A stretch of DNA of 64,000 bases from Mycobacterium sp. URHB0044 (GCF_000620625.1 NZ_JIAW01000023.1:1-64000), one strand, 5' to 3'. Shown: positions 8,218-15,581, numbered from the stretch's first letter. Numbers and translations: made by a program. Notes: generated by a model from the letters alone, not told the origin.

Positions 8218-8630
8218 GGGTCCGCGCCGGTGTCTACGGGCGGCGGGCAGCCGCGATGCTCGCCGCGGGTTCGGCCGTCCTGCACGGAATTTCGGTCGGA
8301 CATGCGGGCACCGTCGTGGCCGCGGGCCTGATGCTGGTGATGGCAGCGGCGTGCCTGTACTGCGCGGGCGAGCTCTGGATGCGCGGGAAACTGCGGGCCT
8401 GGACAGTGGTTGCGGTGATGAACCTCGCGATGATCGCCATTCACATGCCGGCGTCGGCGGGGCACCACCACGGTGGCGGTGTCACCGCAGTGGCGTCGAT
8501 GCACCCGTCGACCGCCATGAGCGTTGCCACCACGCTCGCGGCGGTCGAGGCCGCCGTCGCCACGGTGGTGCTGCTGTACAGCTCACAACGCCGTCGACCG
8601 CAGTGTGAACAGGTTGTGACAACCTGGTGA
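8214..8630 (+). CDS. small integral membrane protein, unknown function
   Basis: A 138-residue protein with about four hydrophobic segments (AAAMLAAGSAVLHG, VVAAGLMLVMAAACLYCAG, WTVVAVMNLAMIAIHM and VATTLAAVEAAVATVVLLY) and a His/Gly-rich loop (GHHHGGG) between the third and fourth. The GTG start overlaps the DUF899 stop (GTGA), which argues for coupled translation and a shared role. The family is not recognised; the His loop might bind metal, but that is speculation. Confidence 0.65.
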   Translation: MRVRAGVYGRRAAAMLAAGSAVLHGISVGHAGTVVAAGLMLVMAAACLYCAGELWMRGKLRAWTVVAVMNLAMIAIHMPASAGHHHGGGVTAVASMHPSTAMSVATTLAAVEAAVATVVLLYSSQRRRPQCEQVVTTW

Positions 8631-8675
8631 ATCGCGGGCCTCGTCCGGGCAACAACCGGTGCTTAGCGTCTGCGC

Positions 8676-8975
8676 ATGCACAGCACCGGCGCGGCCAGGG
8701 TGGTTGGTCCAGCCTCCCATGCCCGGCATGCCGATCTGCAGCAGGCGGAGTACTACCAGAACCTGCTCGACGAGATGCGGGCCGAGGTCAACGCGGAGTT
8801 GGCCGCGCATCGCGCTTCACGGGCCAGGCGTGAGCACGATGGCGACGTGTTCGGAATAAGTCGCCTGCACCGGATCATCCGGTTGAAGGAAACCGAACTC
8901 GTGTCGATCAATCAACTCGCTGACGCGCTCAGCATCAGGTTTCCGACGTCGCAGACCTACCAGCCCGAATTCTGA
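8676..8975 (+). CDS. conserved small hypothetical protein
   Basis: A 99-residue soluble protein. A helical, charged stretch (QQAEYYQNLLDEMRAEVNAELAAHRASRAR) is followed by GISRLHRIIRLKETELVSINQLADAL. The composition and codon use look like real coding sequence, and I have the impression of similar small proteins in other mycobacteria, but I do not recognise a family. It stands alone between the membrane protein and the cutinase. Function unknown. Confidence 0.6.
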   Translation: MHSTGAARVVGPASHARHADLQQAEYYQNLLDEMRAEVNAELAAHRASRARREHDGDVFGISRLHRIIRLKETELVSINQLADALSIRFPTSQTYQPEF

Positions 8976-9107
8976 CGCCCTTCCGGCTACCCGGCTGAGA
9001 AAGGTCGGGTTAGCCCCCATGGTCTACCTCGTTGTCGTGGTGTGGAATTCAAATCGCCACCGTGACGTTTGAGCCAGTGGCTGCCACAGACGACCAAGGA
9101 GATAGTC

Positions 9108-9800
9108 ATGACCGGACGGGTATTGACCACGGTGAGCGGCAGCCTGTTGGCCGCAGCGAGCCTGATCGGACTCGCGCCGGCCGCATCAGCGGCGCCCTCT
9201 TGCCCTGACGTGCAGGTGGTGTTCGCCCGCGGCACCGGCGAACCCGACGGTGTCGGTCGGGTGGGTCAGGCGTTCGTCGACGCCCTCCAGCAGGACCTCA
9301 AGGGCAAGACCGTTAACGTGTACGCGGTGAATTATCCTGCGTCGTACGACTTCTTGAAGGCAGCGGACGGCGCGAACGATGCGAGCGCCTACGTTCAGGC
9401 CACGACGGTCAGCTGCCCAGACACGAGCATTGTGCTCGGCGGGTACTCGCAGGGAGCGGCCGTCATGGACTTCATCACCGCGGCGCCCGGTCCGATACTG
9501 GGATTCGACAATCTCATGCCTCCCAACGTCGCCGACCACGTGGCCGCCGTCGCGGTGTTCGGCAATCCCTCCGACCGGATCGGCCGCCCACTCACGTCGC
9601 TGAGCCCGCTCTACGGTGCCAAGACCATCGACCTGTGCAACGGCGCCGACCCGGTGTGCTCCGACGGTGACGACCGCGCTGCACACAGCCTCTACGTGCA
9701 GTCCGGATTGGCCAGCCAGGCAGCATCTTTCGTGGCAGATCGGCTCGCCGGTCACGCCACCCCGCCGGTGGCCGCGATCGACGTCGCCTCCGGCGGGTAG
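9108..9800 (+). CDS. secreted cutinase-family serine esterase
   Basis: A 230-residue secreted alpha/beta-hydrolase. The signal peptide ends near APAASAA (about residue 29). The cutinase nucleophile motif GGYSQG places Ser114, with Asp181 in NGADPVC and His193 in AAHSLYV completing the triad; C32-C103 and C177-C184 are the expected disulfides. Mycobacterial cutinase-like proteins hydrolyse esters or phospholipids outside the cell; the substrate here is unknown. ATG 9108 follows AAGGAGATAGTC, so the in-frame start at 9069 is unlikely. It converges on the small membrane protein at 9807 with a 6-nt gap. Confidence 0.9.
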   Translation: MTGRVLTTVSGSLLAAASLIGLAPAASAAPSCPDVQVVFARGTGEPDGVGRVGQAFVDALQQDLKGKTVNVYAVNYPASYDFLKAADGANDASAYVQATTVSCPDTSIVLGGYSQGAAVMDFITAAPGPILGFDNLMPPNVADHVAAVAVFGNPSDRIGRPLTSLSPLYGAKTIDLCNGADPVCSDGDDRAAHSLYVQSGLASQAASFVADRLAGHATPPVAAIDVASGG

Positions 9801-9806
9801 AACGGC

Positions 9807-10073
9807 TCACCGAATGATGGGCCAGAAGCCGTTGACGATCGACACGGCGGCGACGACCGCAATGATGCCGAGATAGCCGATCACCAAGCGGGTGTCACGC
9901 AGCGCGCATTTGCTGTGCAGCAGTCCCGCTCGGCGGGCGCGAACGTAACCGATCAGGCCGAGCATCGCGAAGGCCGCAACCGCCCACGCGCCGAGCAGCC
10001 AGGCGAGCAGTGCCACCGTCGCGTAGACGCACAGCCGCAGCGGATCGTACGGCGTGTTCGCCTGCTGACTCAT
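9807..10073 (-). CDS. small membrane protein, last gene of the radical SAM operon
   Basis: An 88-residue protein with three hydrophobic segments: VYATVALLAWLLGAWAVAAF continuing into AMLGLIGYVRARRAG, and VIGYLGIIAVVAAVSIVNG. The loop between them is basic, RRAGLLHSKCALRDTRL. The ATG overlaps the radical SAM stop as ATGA, so it is translationally coupled to that enzyme. The same frame is open far upstream, but that part is antisense shadow. No family recognised; a membrane partner of the radical SAM enzyme is a reasonable guess from coupling. Confidence 0.75.
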   Translation of the reverse strand: MSQQANTPYDPLRLCVYATVALLAWLLGAWAVAAFAMLGLIGYVRARRAGLLHSKCALRDTRLVIGYLGIIAVVAAVSIVNGFWPIIR

Positions 10074-11623
10074 CGAACCGCGGTCAGCGGCAAGGCTTGT
10101 CGCGCCGCGATCGACAGCCTCTGTCTGCCGAGTTCGGGCCACGCCTGCACCGCGCAGAACGGTGCGCACTGATCCTGGTCGGCCCGGGTTCCGACGTGTA
10201 CGCAGCATTGCAATAGCCGTTCCTCGATCATCGTGGACATGTCCATGAAGGGTTTGACGGTGATCCGGACGACGCGCTCGCCGAGCAATCGCCGGATCTT
10301 GCGCCGCCGGCCGGGAAGTGCCGACGAGGCCAGGGTCAGCAGTGTCGACATGCCGAGATCGCAGTTCTCGCAAATGTTCTGCCAGACGTCGCCGATCTGC
10401 GGATGTGACAGCGACGACTGCTCCGAGAGCAGGCCGAGCAACGATTCCTTCACCGCCAGCCGCAACTGCTGCGGGATCTCGGCGTCGGCGATGCGGTTGG
10501 CCACCAGGCCGAGCTTGTCCTTGAGGCTGTCCGGGCCGATCAGTGAAACCAGCGACCGCCACTGACGGCCGTCGTCGCGGATCAGGTATCCAACCGAGCA
10601 GCAGTGCGGGTGTGAGCACGGCAACGCGGTGAGGTCACGCCACGTGACCATCCCGTCGGTCTGCGGCCCGAGCCGTTTCAGCACCCCGGTGTGGGTGAGT
10701 CGATGAAGGGGATCGATGTGCCCCGACCGTCCTGAGCCGAACTGTGGCTGGATCGTGAGTCCGCCGACGTACGGAGTCTCGAGGGCGAGCCGAACCATGT
10801 CTCCGATCTCGCCGTCGTTGACGCCGAGCGCGACCGTCATGACGAGGGTGGTGAAGATCTCGCGCTGCGACAAACGTTGCAGCGCATGCGTCTTCGTACG
10901 GCTCAGATCGCCACCGCGGTGGAAGCGGTGCGCCGTTGCCGACAGACCGTCGTACTGCAGGTAGACCTCGACGCGCTCCCGATGTTCGGTGAGCAGGTCC
11001 AGCAGCTCGTCGTCGCCGGCGATGCGTACGCCGTTGCTGTTGATCAGGATCCGGGTGATCGGCCGGGCCGTCAGCTCGGTCAGCAGCTCGCGGAGGTGGG
11101 GATGTAGCGTCGGTTCGCCACCGCTGAGCATCAGCACGTCGAGCCTGCCGTTCTCGCGGGCCAGCCGCTGGTCCACGTTGGCGAGCACATCGGCTACCGG
11201 GACCACGTTGCGCAGATCGGGGGAGGAGTCGGTGAAACAGGTGGGGCAGCGCAGATTGCAGGTCTCTGCGATGTCTTCGAGCAGGATGCAGGTGTGCTGC
11301 GTCTGCATCTCCGGCAGCCCGCGCAGATAGGCGGAAGGAACCGGATCGAAGTTGCCCGCCACGTCGGGGGTGTGGGCCTTGGTGGGTGCCGTCCACTCCT
11401 CGAGGTAGGCCAGGATCTCGGGATCCTCGTCGTACAGTGTGCGCACCAATCCATGTGTGGCACAGCCCCGTTCGAGCCATACGCGGCCCTCGTGCTCGGT
11501 GAGCCGGCCGCTCAGCCGCATGACGTCGGTCAGCGGCCGCTCGGGTGCTTCGTCGTGGCAGCGTGGGCAGAACGCCGTGACGTAGCGCAGCAGCCGGTCG
11601 CCCCGCAGGGCCATCCCGGTCAT
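10070..11623 (-). CDS. radical SAM enzyme of the tetraether lipid synthase (Tes, MJ0619-like) family
   Basis: A 517-residue radical SAM protein. The rSAM [4Fe-4S] ligands are C122-x3-C126-x2-C129 (CNLRCPTC), followed by the SGGEPT motif at 167-172. Three further metal-site regions match archaeal Tes: an N-terminal rubredoxin-like site (CPRC at 19-22 plus C54 in GCATHG), CSHPHCC at 336-342, and a C-terminal set C473, C474, C486 and C490 ending in APFC. Tes joins the ends of lipid alkyl chains through C-C bonds. It starts at the ATG overlapping the upstream stop (ATGA). The coupled Lgt-like and membrane proteins suggest a membrane lipid or lipoprotein substrate; the actual reaction in mycobacteria is unknown to me. 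Confidence 0.85.
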   Translation of the reverse strand: MTGMALRGDRLLRYVTAFCPRCHDEAPERPLTDVMRLSGRLTEHEGRVWLERGCATHGLVRTLYDEDPEILAYLEEWTAPTKAHTPDVAGNFDPVPSAYLRGLPEMQTQHTCILLEDIAETCNLRCPTCFTDSSPDLRNVVPVADVLANVDQRLARENGRLDVLMLSGGEPTLHPHLRELLTELTARPITRILINSNGVRIAGDDELLDLLTEHRERVEVYLQYDGLSATAHRFHRGGDLSRTKTHALQRLSQREIFTTLVMTVALGVNDGEIGDMVRLALETPYVGGLTIQPQFGSGRSGHIDPLHRLTHTGVLKRLGPQTDGMVTWRDLTALPCSHPHCCSVGYLIRDDGRQWRSLVSLIGPDSLKDKLGLVANRIADAEIPQQLRLAVKESLLGLLSEQSSLSHPQIGDVWQNICENCDLGMSTLLTLASSALPGRRRKIRRLLGERVVRITVKPFMDMSTMIEERLLQCCVHVGTRADQDQCAPFCAVQAWPELGRQRLSIAARQALPLTAVR

Positions 11624-12072
11624 ATCCCGGAGTAGATCGCGGGGTTGAGGCCGGTGCAGATCCCCACGGTGAACACCGACGTGAGCGCCCAGCCGATCAT
11701 CAAGCCCAGGCCCAAGCCCTTCGCGAAGGGACTGCGCACCGCGAGTAGGCCACCGCCGCCACCGAACGCGATGAGGGCGAGTAGCACGGCGGTGCCGATG
11801 AGGATGCCGGTGGCGTCGCCGCTCGTCGACGTCCCGGCAACGGCGAACGCCGCAAATCCGACGACGAAGTTGACGGTGAAGTAGATGGCCACACCGGCGA
11901 ACACCATGCCGATGTGGATCCGAGACTTGGGCTGAGGTGGCGGTCCACCGTACGGGTATCCCGGGGGCGGTCCCGGGTAGTACGGGTACCCGGGCGGCGG
12001 TGGATATCCCGGTGGTGGGCCGTCGTTGCCGGGGGTCTCGCCGTTCGGCGGCTCTGAAGGTGGCTGCGTCAT
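11620..12072 (-). CDS. proline/tyrosine-rich membrane protein
   Basis: A 150-residue protein with a cytosolic-looking Pro/Gly/Tyr-rich head of about 48 residues (repeats of PPGYPYGG type) followed by three hydrophobic segments: MVFAGVAIYFTVNFVVGFAA, AVLLALIAFGGGG, and GLGLMIGWALTSVFTVGI. ATG 12072 overlaps the stop of the Lgt-like gene, and its own stop overlaps the radical SAM start (both ATGA), placing it between two lipid-enzyme genes in one coupled unit. Pro-rich heads of this kind are common in actinobacterial membrane proteins and do not define function. Confidence 0.78.
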   Translation of the reverse strand: MTQPPSEPPNGETPGNDGPPPGYPPPPGYPYYPGPPPGYPYGGPPPQPKSRIHIGMVFAGVAIYFTVNFVVGFAAFAVAGTSTSGDATGILIGTAVLLALIAFGGGGGLLAVRSPFAKGLGLGLMIGWALTSVFTVGICTGLNPAIYSGI

Positions 12073-12854
12073 ACCCGCACTTCCTGATCGCGGACGGGGT
12101 GGCGATAGTATCCGTGCCGGTTGCCGTACCACATCCGAATGCCCAGGATCGCCAGCGAGGGCAGCAGAAACCATTGCGGCCGAGTCAGATCCAGCCACAC
12201 CGTCTCGTTCGCCCGGACGAACTCCACGAAGAACCGGAACACCGCGTAGCTCGCGATGTAGATGACGAACAGCTCGCCGGGTCGGGAGATCCTGTTCCGC
12301 AGCCAGAGCAGGACGGCGAAGGCCAGGAGTTGGAAGGCGATCTCGTAGAGGAACGACGGGTGCATCGCCTGGCCCGCAAGACATCCCGGGCACTCCGGCG
12401 TCGTGGCCGGTGCGTGGACGCCCCACGGCAGCGTGGTGGGACGGCCCGGCGCCTCGGTGAGGTGACAGCCGATCCGTCCGATCGCCATGCCCAGTGCCAC
12501 CGCCGGCGCGAAGAGGTCACCGGTCTTGCCCCGGTAGCCGCCGATCCGCTTGGCGATCAGTACGCCCAGATACGCCCCGACGAGCCCGCCGAGAATGCTG
12601 CGCGAGCCGAACGCCCATGCCTGCGCCAGGCTGGGATTGGAGCTGAAGTCGAGGTGCTGCGCCCAGCCCGACAGGCGCATCCCGATGGCTCCGCCGACGA
12701 GTGCGCCGGTGACCGCGACGACCGACTGCTCGTTGACCGCGCCGCGGCGCCGGGCCTCGATCACGAACACGACCATCGCCGCCGAAACGCCGAGCGCAAC
12801 GAACAACCCGTGTACCGGCACTGCGATGGGCCCGACGTGCCACGCGGGATCCAT
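12069..12854 (-). CDS. divergent Lgt-like (prolipoprotein diacylglyceryl transferase family) protein
   Basis: A 261-residue polytopic protein with the Lgt fold: HG near residue 15, GGLVGAY at 89-95, GRIGC at 126-130, HPSFLYE at 165-171, and YAVFRFFVEFVR at 203-214. The last keeps the equivalents of E. coli Y235, R239, E243 and R246. Two usual Lgt residues differ: the HGG histidine (E. coli H103) aligns with L88, and the Asn of GRIGN (N146) aligns with C130, followed by TEAPGRPTTLPWG. True Lgt moves diacylglyceryl from phosphatidylglycerol to prolipoprotein cysteines. This paralogue probably handles a related phospholipid substrate but may not acylate lipoproteins. Coupled to the Tes-like gene through the proline-rich gene. 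Confidence 0.82.
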   Translation of the reverse strand: MDPAWHVGPIAVPVHGLFVALGVSAAMVVFVIEARRRGAVNEQSVVAVTGALVGGAIGMRLSGWAQHLDFSSNPSLAQAWAFGSRSILGGLVGAYLGVLIAKRIGGYRGKTGDLFAPAVALGMAIGRIGCHLTEAPGRPTTLPWGVHAPATTPECPGCLAGQAMHPSFLYEIAFQLLAFAVLLWLRNRISRPGELFVIYIASYAVFRFFVEFVRANETVWLDLTRPQWFLLPSLAILGIRMWYGNRHGYYRHPVRDQEVRV

Positions 12855-12863
12855 TCGCGAAAC

Positions 12864-13331
12864 CTAGCGGCTGAATCGCACCACCCGCAATGCCGCGGTC
12901 AGCAGCGCGAAGGCCAGCGTACTGGTGCTGGTACGGACGACATGGGCCAGTTGCCAGCGGTCGCGCACGCTCGACCAGTCCCTCGGCGGGGACGCGACGG
13001 ACCAGCCGGCTTGGACGGTGTTGATGGGAACGCTGATCGACACACTGATCACGACGGTCACCACCAACAGGAGGACCGCCGTCAGCACGAGCCATCGGCC
13101 CTCGTCACGACCGCGGAGCACGGTCAGCGCGAGGACGGCCGCGGCGACGAGGGCAGGTATCAGCAGGGCAGTGGCCAGGTCGTCGAGGTGCTCGAGTTCG
13201 ACGAGGCGCACCTGGGTGTAGACGGCGGCCCCGAAACCCCGCAGCGTGGCCTCGAATACCAGGACGGTGAGGAGGAATCCGGCGAACAGCCCGCTGAACA
13301 GGACGGCCGTGACCGCTGCCGCCTTCGTCAC
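12864..13331 (-). CDS. DUF1772 family membrane protein
   Basis: A 155-residue membrane protein with four predicted helices and the DUF1772 (anthrone-oxygenase-like) pattern: a long first helix (AVTAVLFSGLFAGFLLTVLVF), a central SVPINTVQAGW motif, and a final RDRWQLAHVVRTSTSTLAF. Family members often sit next to NmrA-type or SDR genes. GTG 13331 overlaps the stop of the NAD(P)-binding gene (GTGA). The Lgt-like gene follows after 9 nt. Function of the family is poorly defined. Confidence 0.78.
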   Translation of the reverse strand: MTKAAAVTAVLFSGLFAGFLLTVLVFEATLRGFGAAVYTQVRLVELEHLDDLATALLIPALVAAAVLALTVLRGRDEGRWLVLTAVLLLVVTVVISVSISVPINTVQAGWSVASPPRDWSSVRDRWQLAHVVRTSTSTLAFALLTAALRVVRFSR

Positions 13332-14014
13332 GATGCCGCCTCGCGCCGGATCATCTCCCACAGGCTCGGCGTGCTCTCGGTGGTCGAGACCACGACCGTG
13401 CGGCGCGCGGTCGACGGGTCGGCTGCCAGCGACACCAGATAGTCGGCAAGGTCGATGCGCGCGGTGAACGCGCCGACGGCGTCGACCTCGCCTGCCACGT
13501 AGCCCGTGGGCTCGGGCAGGTCGAACAAGCCCGACGGGCGCACGATCGTCCAATCCAGACCGCTGTCCCGCACCAGGTCCTCCATGCGGCGCATGTCGTC
13601 GTACACCGTCTTGCCGATCGTCTTCGTGATGATCGGCTCGACGACCCGCAGCATCAGCGGAACGCGGGTTCGGTGGGTGGGGTACGCGGCCGACGAGCTG
13701 ACCACCACCAGCCGCCGGGTACCGGCCGCGCGCATGCCGGCCACGATGTTGGCCGTGCCCACCGAGTAGACGTCGACCGGCTCGCGGGTGAACGTGCCAC
13801 CGAGCGTCGAGACCACGGCGTCGGCCGATGCGACGACCGCGGCGACGGCCGGTGCGTCGCGGGCGTCGGCCTCGGCGACCGTCAATCCCGGCCCGCTGAG
13901 CGGGAACTCGCGCGGCCGACGGGTGACCGCCACGACTTCGTGGCCCGCATCCAGGGCTATCGCAGTAGCCAGACGGCCGGTCGGACCGTTGGCGCCGAAT
14001 ATCGCCAGCTTCAT
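13328..14014 (-). CDS. NAD(P)-binding NmrA/SDR-atypical reductase
   Basis: A 228-residue Rossmann protein beginning MKLAIFGANGPTGRLATAIAL, the GxxGxxG of NmrA-like atypical SDRs, followed by LTVAEADARD and VVSTLGG. Such proteins act as NAD(P)H-dependent reductases or redox sensors; no catalytic YxxxK is obvious. ATG 14014 has GGAGGTGCC just upstream. It is the first gene of the leftward run and is divergent from a MarR regulator across a 76-nt gap holding two inverted repeats, so MarR control of this gene is likely. Confidence 0.82.
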   Translation of the reverse strand: MKLAIFGANGPTGRLATAIALDAGHEVVAVTRRPREFPLSGPGLTVAEADARDAPAVAAVVASADAVVSTLGGTFTREPVDVYSVGTANIVAGMRAAGTRRLVVVSSSAAYPTHRTRVPLMLRVVEPIITKTIGKTVYDDMRRMEDLVRDSGLDWTIVRPSGLFDLPEPTGYVAGEVDAVGAFTARIDLADYLVSLAADPSTARRTVVVSTTESTPSLWEMIRREAAS

Positions 14015-14031
14015 GGCACCTCCAAATAATC

Positions 14032-14046
14032 ATCACTGATAGTGAT
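14032..14046. promoter_or_regulatory. inverted repeat, candidate MarR operator 1
   Basis: ATCACT-GAT-AGTGAT, 6-bp perfect arms around a 3-nt centre, extending imperfectly outwards. It lies 18 nt upstream of the NAD(P)-binding gene start, where a bound repressor would block it. Assignment to the adjacent MarR protein is inferred. Confidence 0.55.
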
Positions 14047-14055
14047 CATCACCAT

Positions 14056-14070
14056 ACGTGACAATCACGT
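14056..14070. promoter_or_regulatory. inverted repeat, candidate MarR operator 2
   Basis: ACGTGA-CAA-TCACGT, perfect 6-bp arms, 20 nt upstream of the MarR start. It shares the TCAC/GTGA core with the first repeat 24 nt away, centre to centre, consistent with autoregulation by one regulator at two sites. Inferred. Confidence 0.55.
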
Positions 14071-14090
14071 GGAGTGCTAGTGTGCGGTGC

Positions 14091-14603
14091 ATGAAGGATC
14101 GGCCGACCGGCATCGCGGCGCTCGATGAACGCATTCCGTTCCTGCTGTCGCAGCTCGGTGCCCACCTCGCGAGCGAGTTCCACCGCCGGATGAGTGGTGT
14201 CGGCGTCGAGCCCAGGCACTACGCAGTGCTGATGGCCTTGGCCACCGAGGACGGCCAGTCTCAGCGCCAGCTCTCGGCCCGGCTCGGGATCCACCGCAAC
14301 GCGATGGTGGCCGTCGTCGACGCCCTCGAAGCCGACGGCTTGGTCAAACGACGGGCACACCCCGACGACCGGCGCGCCTTCGCAATCACCCTCACCGCGA
14401 AGGCCCGCAACCTGTTGCCCGACCTCGACAAGGCGGGCAGCGCACTCGAGGACGCGATCACCGCGCCACTGTCGGCAGCTGAGCGAAACACCTTGCGCGA
14501 CTTGCTGCAACGGATCGCCGGCGGCGCGGGCCTCATCCCGGGCGTTCACCCCGGCCTGGCCGACGGTGCGATGAACCTCGTGCGCGAGGGCGCGAATCGC
14601 TAA
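14091..14603 (+). CDS. MarR-family transcriptional regulator
   Basis: A 170-residue winged-helix regulator. The recognition region QRQLSARLGIHRNAMVAVVDALEADGLVKR and the wing HPDDRRAFAITLT are textbook MarR. It should bind the inverted repeats in the divergent gap and control itself and the leftward NAD(P)-binding/DUF1772/Lgt-like/Tes-like run. ATG 14091 is preferred over the in-frame start at 14058, because starting there would place operator 2 inside the coding sequence. The ligand is unknown. Confidence 0.85.
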   Translation: MKDRPTGIAALDERIPFLLSQLGAHLASEFHRRMSGVGVEPRHYAVLMALATEDGQSQRQLSARLGIHRNAMVAVVDALEADGLVKRRAHPDDRRAFAITLTAKARNLLPDLDKAGSALEDAITAPLSAAERNTLRDLLQRIAGGAGLIPGVHPGLADGAMNLVREGANR

Positions 14604-14640
14604 GGTTCGTGGCGACAGCCGTTACGAAGTGGGGTCATGC

Positions 14641-14967
14641 ATGAACCGTCCAGACATCTTCGATCGCATCCCAGCCGACCTCGTCACCATGGGCGTCTAC
14701 GGCGAGCCGATGCAAGTCGATGGAGCCACCGTCATTCCCGTCGCCAGAGTCGGGAGGCGGTTCGGGGCGACGCCGGTCGGTGTGTTCGTCATCCGAGACG
14801 GTGACGTCACGTGGAGTCCGGCCGTTGACAACAACCGCGTCGCGCTGATCGGCGTGATCACCGGACTGGCGGCGGCGGTGATAGCCACCCTGGCTGTACT
14901 GCGCCGCCCGCCGTGGCCGGATCTCGTTCTGACGGGCCCACTTCCGGATCGGTTCTACCGGCGCTGA
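14641..14967 (+). CDS. GerW/YtfJ-like small membrane-anchored protein
   Basis: A 108-residue protein with the pattern GEPMQVDGATVIPVARVGRRFG and GVFVIRDGDVTWSPAVD, which resembles the GerW (sporulation protein YtfJ) family found in non-sporulating actinobacteria too. A hydrophobic segment VALIGVITGLAAAVIATLAV near the C-terminus should anchor it. ATG 14641 is preferred over the in-frame GTG 14629. It overlaps the convergent MarR gene by 13 nt. Function unknown in mycobacteria. Confidence 0.7.
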   Translation: MNRPDIFDRIPADLVTMGVYGEPMQVDGATVIPVARVGRRFGATPVGVFVIRDGDVTWSPAVDNNRVALIGVITGLAAAVIATLAVLRRPPWPDLVLTGPLPDRFYRR

Positions 14968-15446
14968 GCCTTCTTGCGCGGGGCGGCCGAGCGGGGTGGT
15001 TGGTCACGCATGTGGTCGCGGACGCGACTCATGAGGTCGTCGAGGACGTGCACGTCCTGATCGGATAGCGCGCCGTACAGGAGTTCGCGCACGACCTCGA
15101 TGTGGCCGGGCAGCACCTTGGTGACACGCGCGCGGCCCGTCTTCGTGATGTCGACGACGGTGGCGCGCTGGTCGTGCGGACTGGCGTCGCGGGTGATGAG
15201 GCCCGCCTTCTCCAGTAGACCGGCCTGATGGGTGAGGCCGCTGCGGCTGTAGACCACACCGTCGGCCAGCTCGGTCATCGTGAGGGGCCGCTCGGCGTCG
15301 ACCAATTTGGCCAAGATCTCGAATTGCACGTAGCTGAGGCCGCCCTCGGCCTGCAGTTGCTGCTGCACCGAGTACTGAAGCAAGCTCGCGGCCTCGGTGA
15401 AGGCGAAGTAGGCGCGCATCTGCGCGGGCTTCAGGGGTTTGGCCAC
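14955..15446 (-). CDS. MarR-family regulator of the adjacent quinone oxidoreductase
   Basis: A 163-residue MarR protein: QFEILAKLVDAERPLTMTELADGVVYSRSGLTHQAGLLEKAGLI carries the helix-turn-helix, and SPHDQRATVVDIT is the wing. GTG 15446 is taken as start since homologues usually begin a few residues before the PLKPAQMRAYFAF-like helix. It is divergent from the oxidoreductase, with three nearly identical palindromes between them, strongly suggesting cooperative autorepression and control of the neighbour. MarR regulators of this context often sense electrophiles or quinones; that is inference. Confidence 0.87.
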   Translation of the reverse strand: MAKPLKPAQMRAYFAFTEAASLLQYSVQQQLQAEGGLSYVQFEILAKLVDAERPLTMTELADGVVYSRSGLTHQAGLLEKAGLITRDASPHDQRATVVDITKTGRARVTKVLPGHIEVVRELLYGALSDQDVHVLDDLMSRVRDHMRDQPPRSAAPRKKAQRR

Positions 15447-15460
15447 GTCACGAGCATAAT

Positions 15461-15476
15461 GCTTCGATCTCGAAGC
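15461..15476. promoter_or_regulatory. operator palindrome 1 of 3 (GCTTCGA-N2-TCGAAGC)
   Basis: GCTTCGATCTCGAAGC: perfect 7-bp arms around two bases, 14 nt upstream of the MarR start codon. It matches the two other copies at every arm position. Confidence 0.75.
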
Positions 15477-15509
15477 AACGTGGCGACCATCACACCGAGC
15501 GTCGGAATT

Positions 15510-15525
15510 GCTTCGACCTCGAAGC
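15510..15525. promoter_or_regulatory. operator palindrome 2 of 3
   Basis: GCTTCGACCTCGAAGC, the same arms as copy 1 with a different central pair. It is 49 nt from copy 1 and 36 nt from copy 3, start to start, in the middle of the divergent gap where both promoters should lie. Confidence 0.75.
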
Positions 15526-15545
15526 AAGTTACTCCTGGTGCAACT

Positions 15546-15561
15546 GCTTCGACATCGAAGC
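15546..15561. promoter_or_regulatory. operator palindrome 3 of 3
   Basis: GCTTCGACATCGAAGC, same arms, just upstream of the AAGGAG ribosome-binding site of the oxidoreductase. A repressor bound here would block that gene directly. Confidence 0.75.
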
Positions 15562-15581
15562 AACCGACTAAGGAGAAGATC

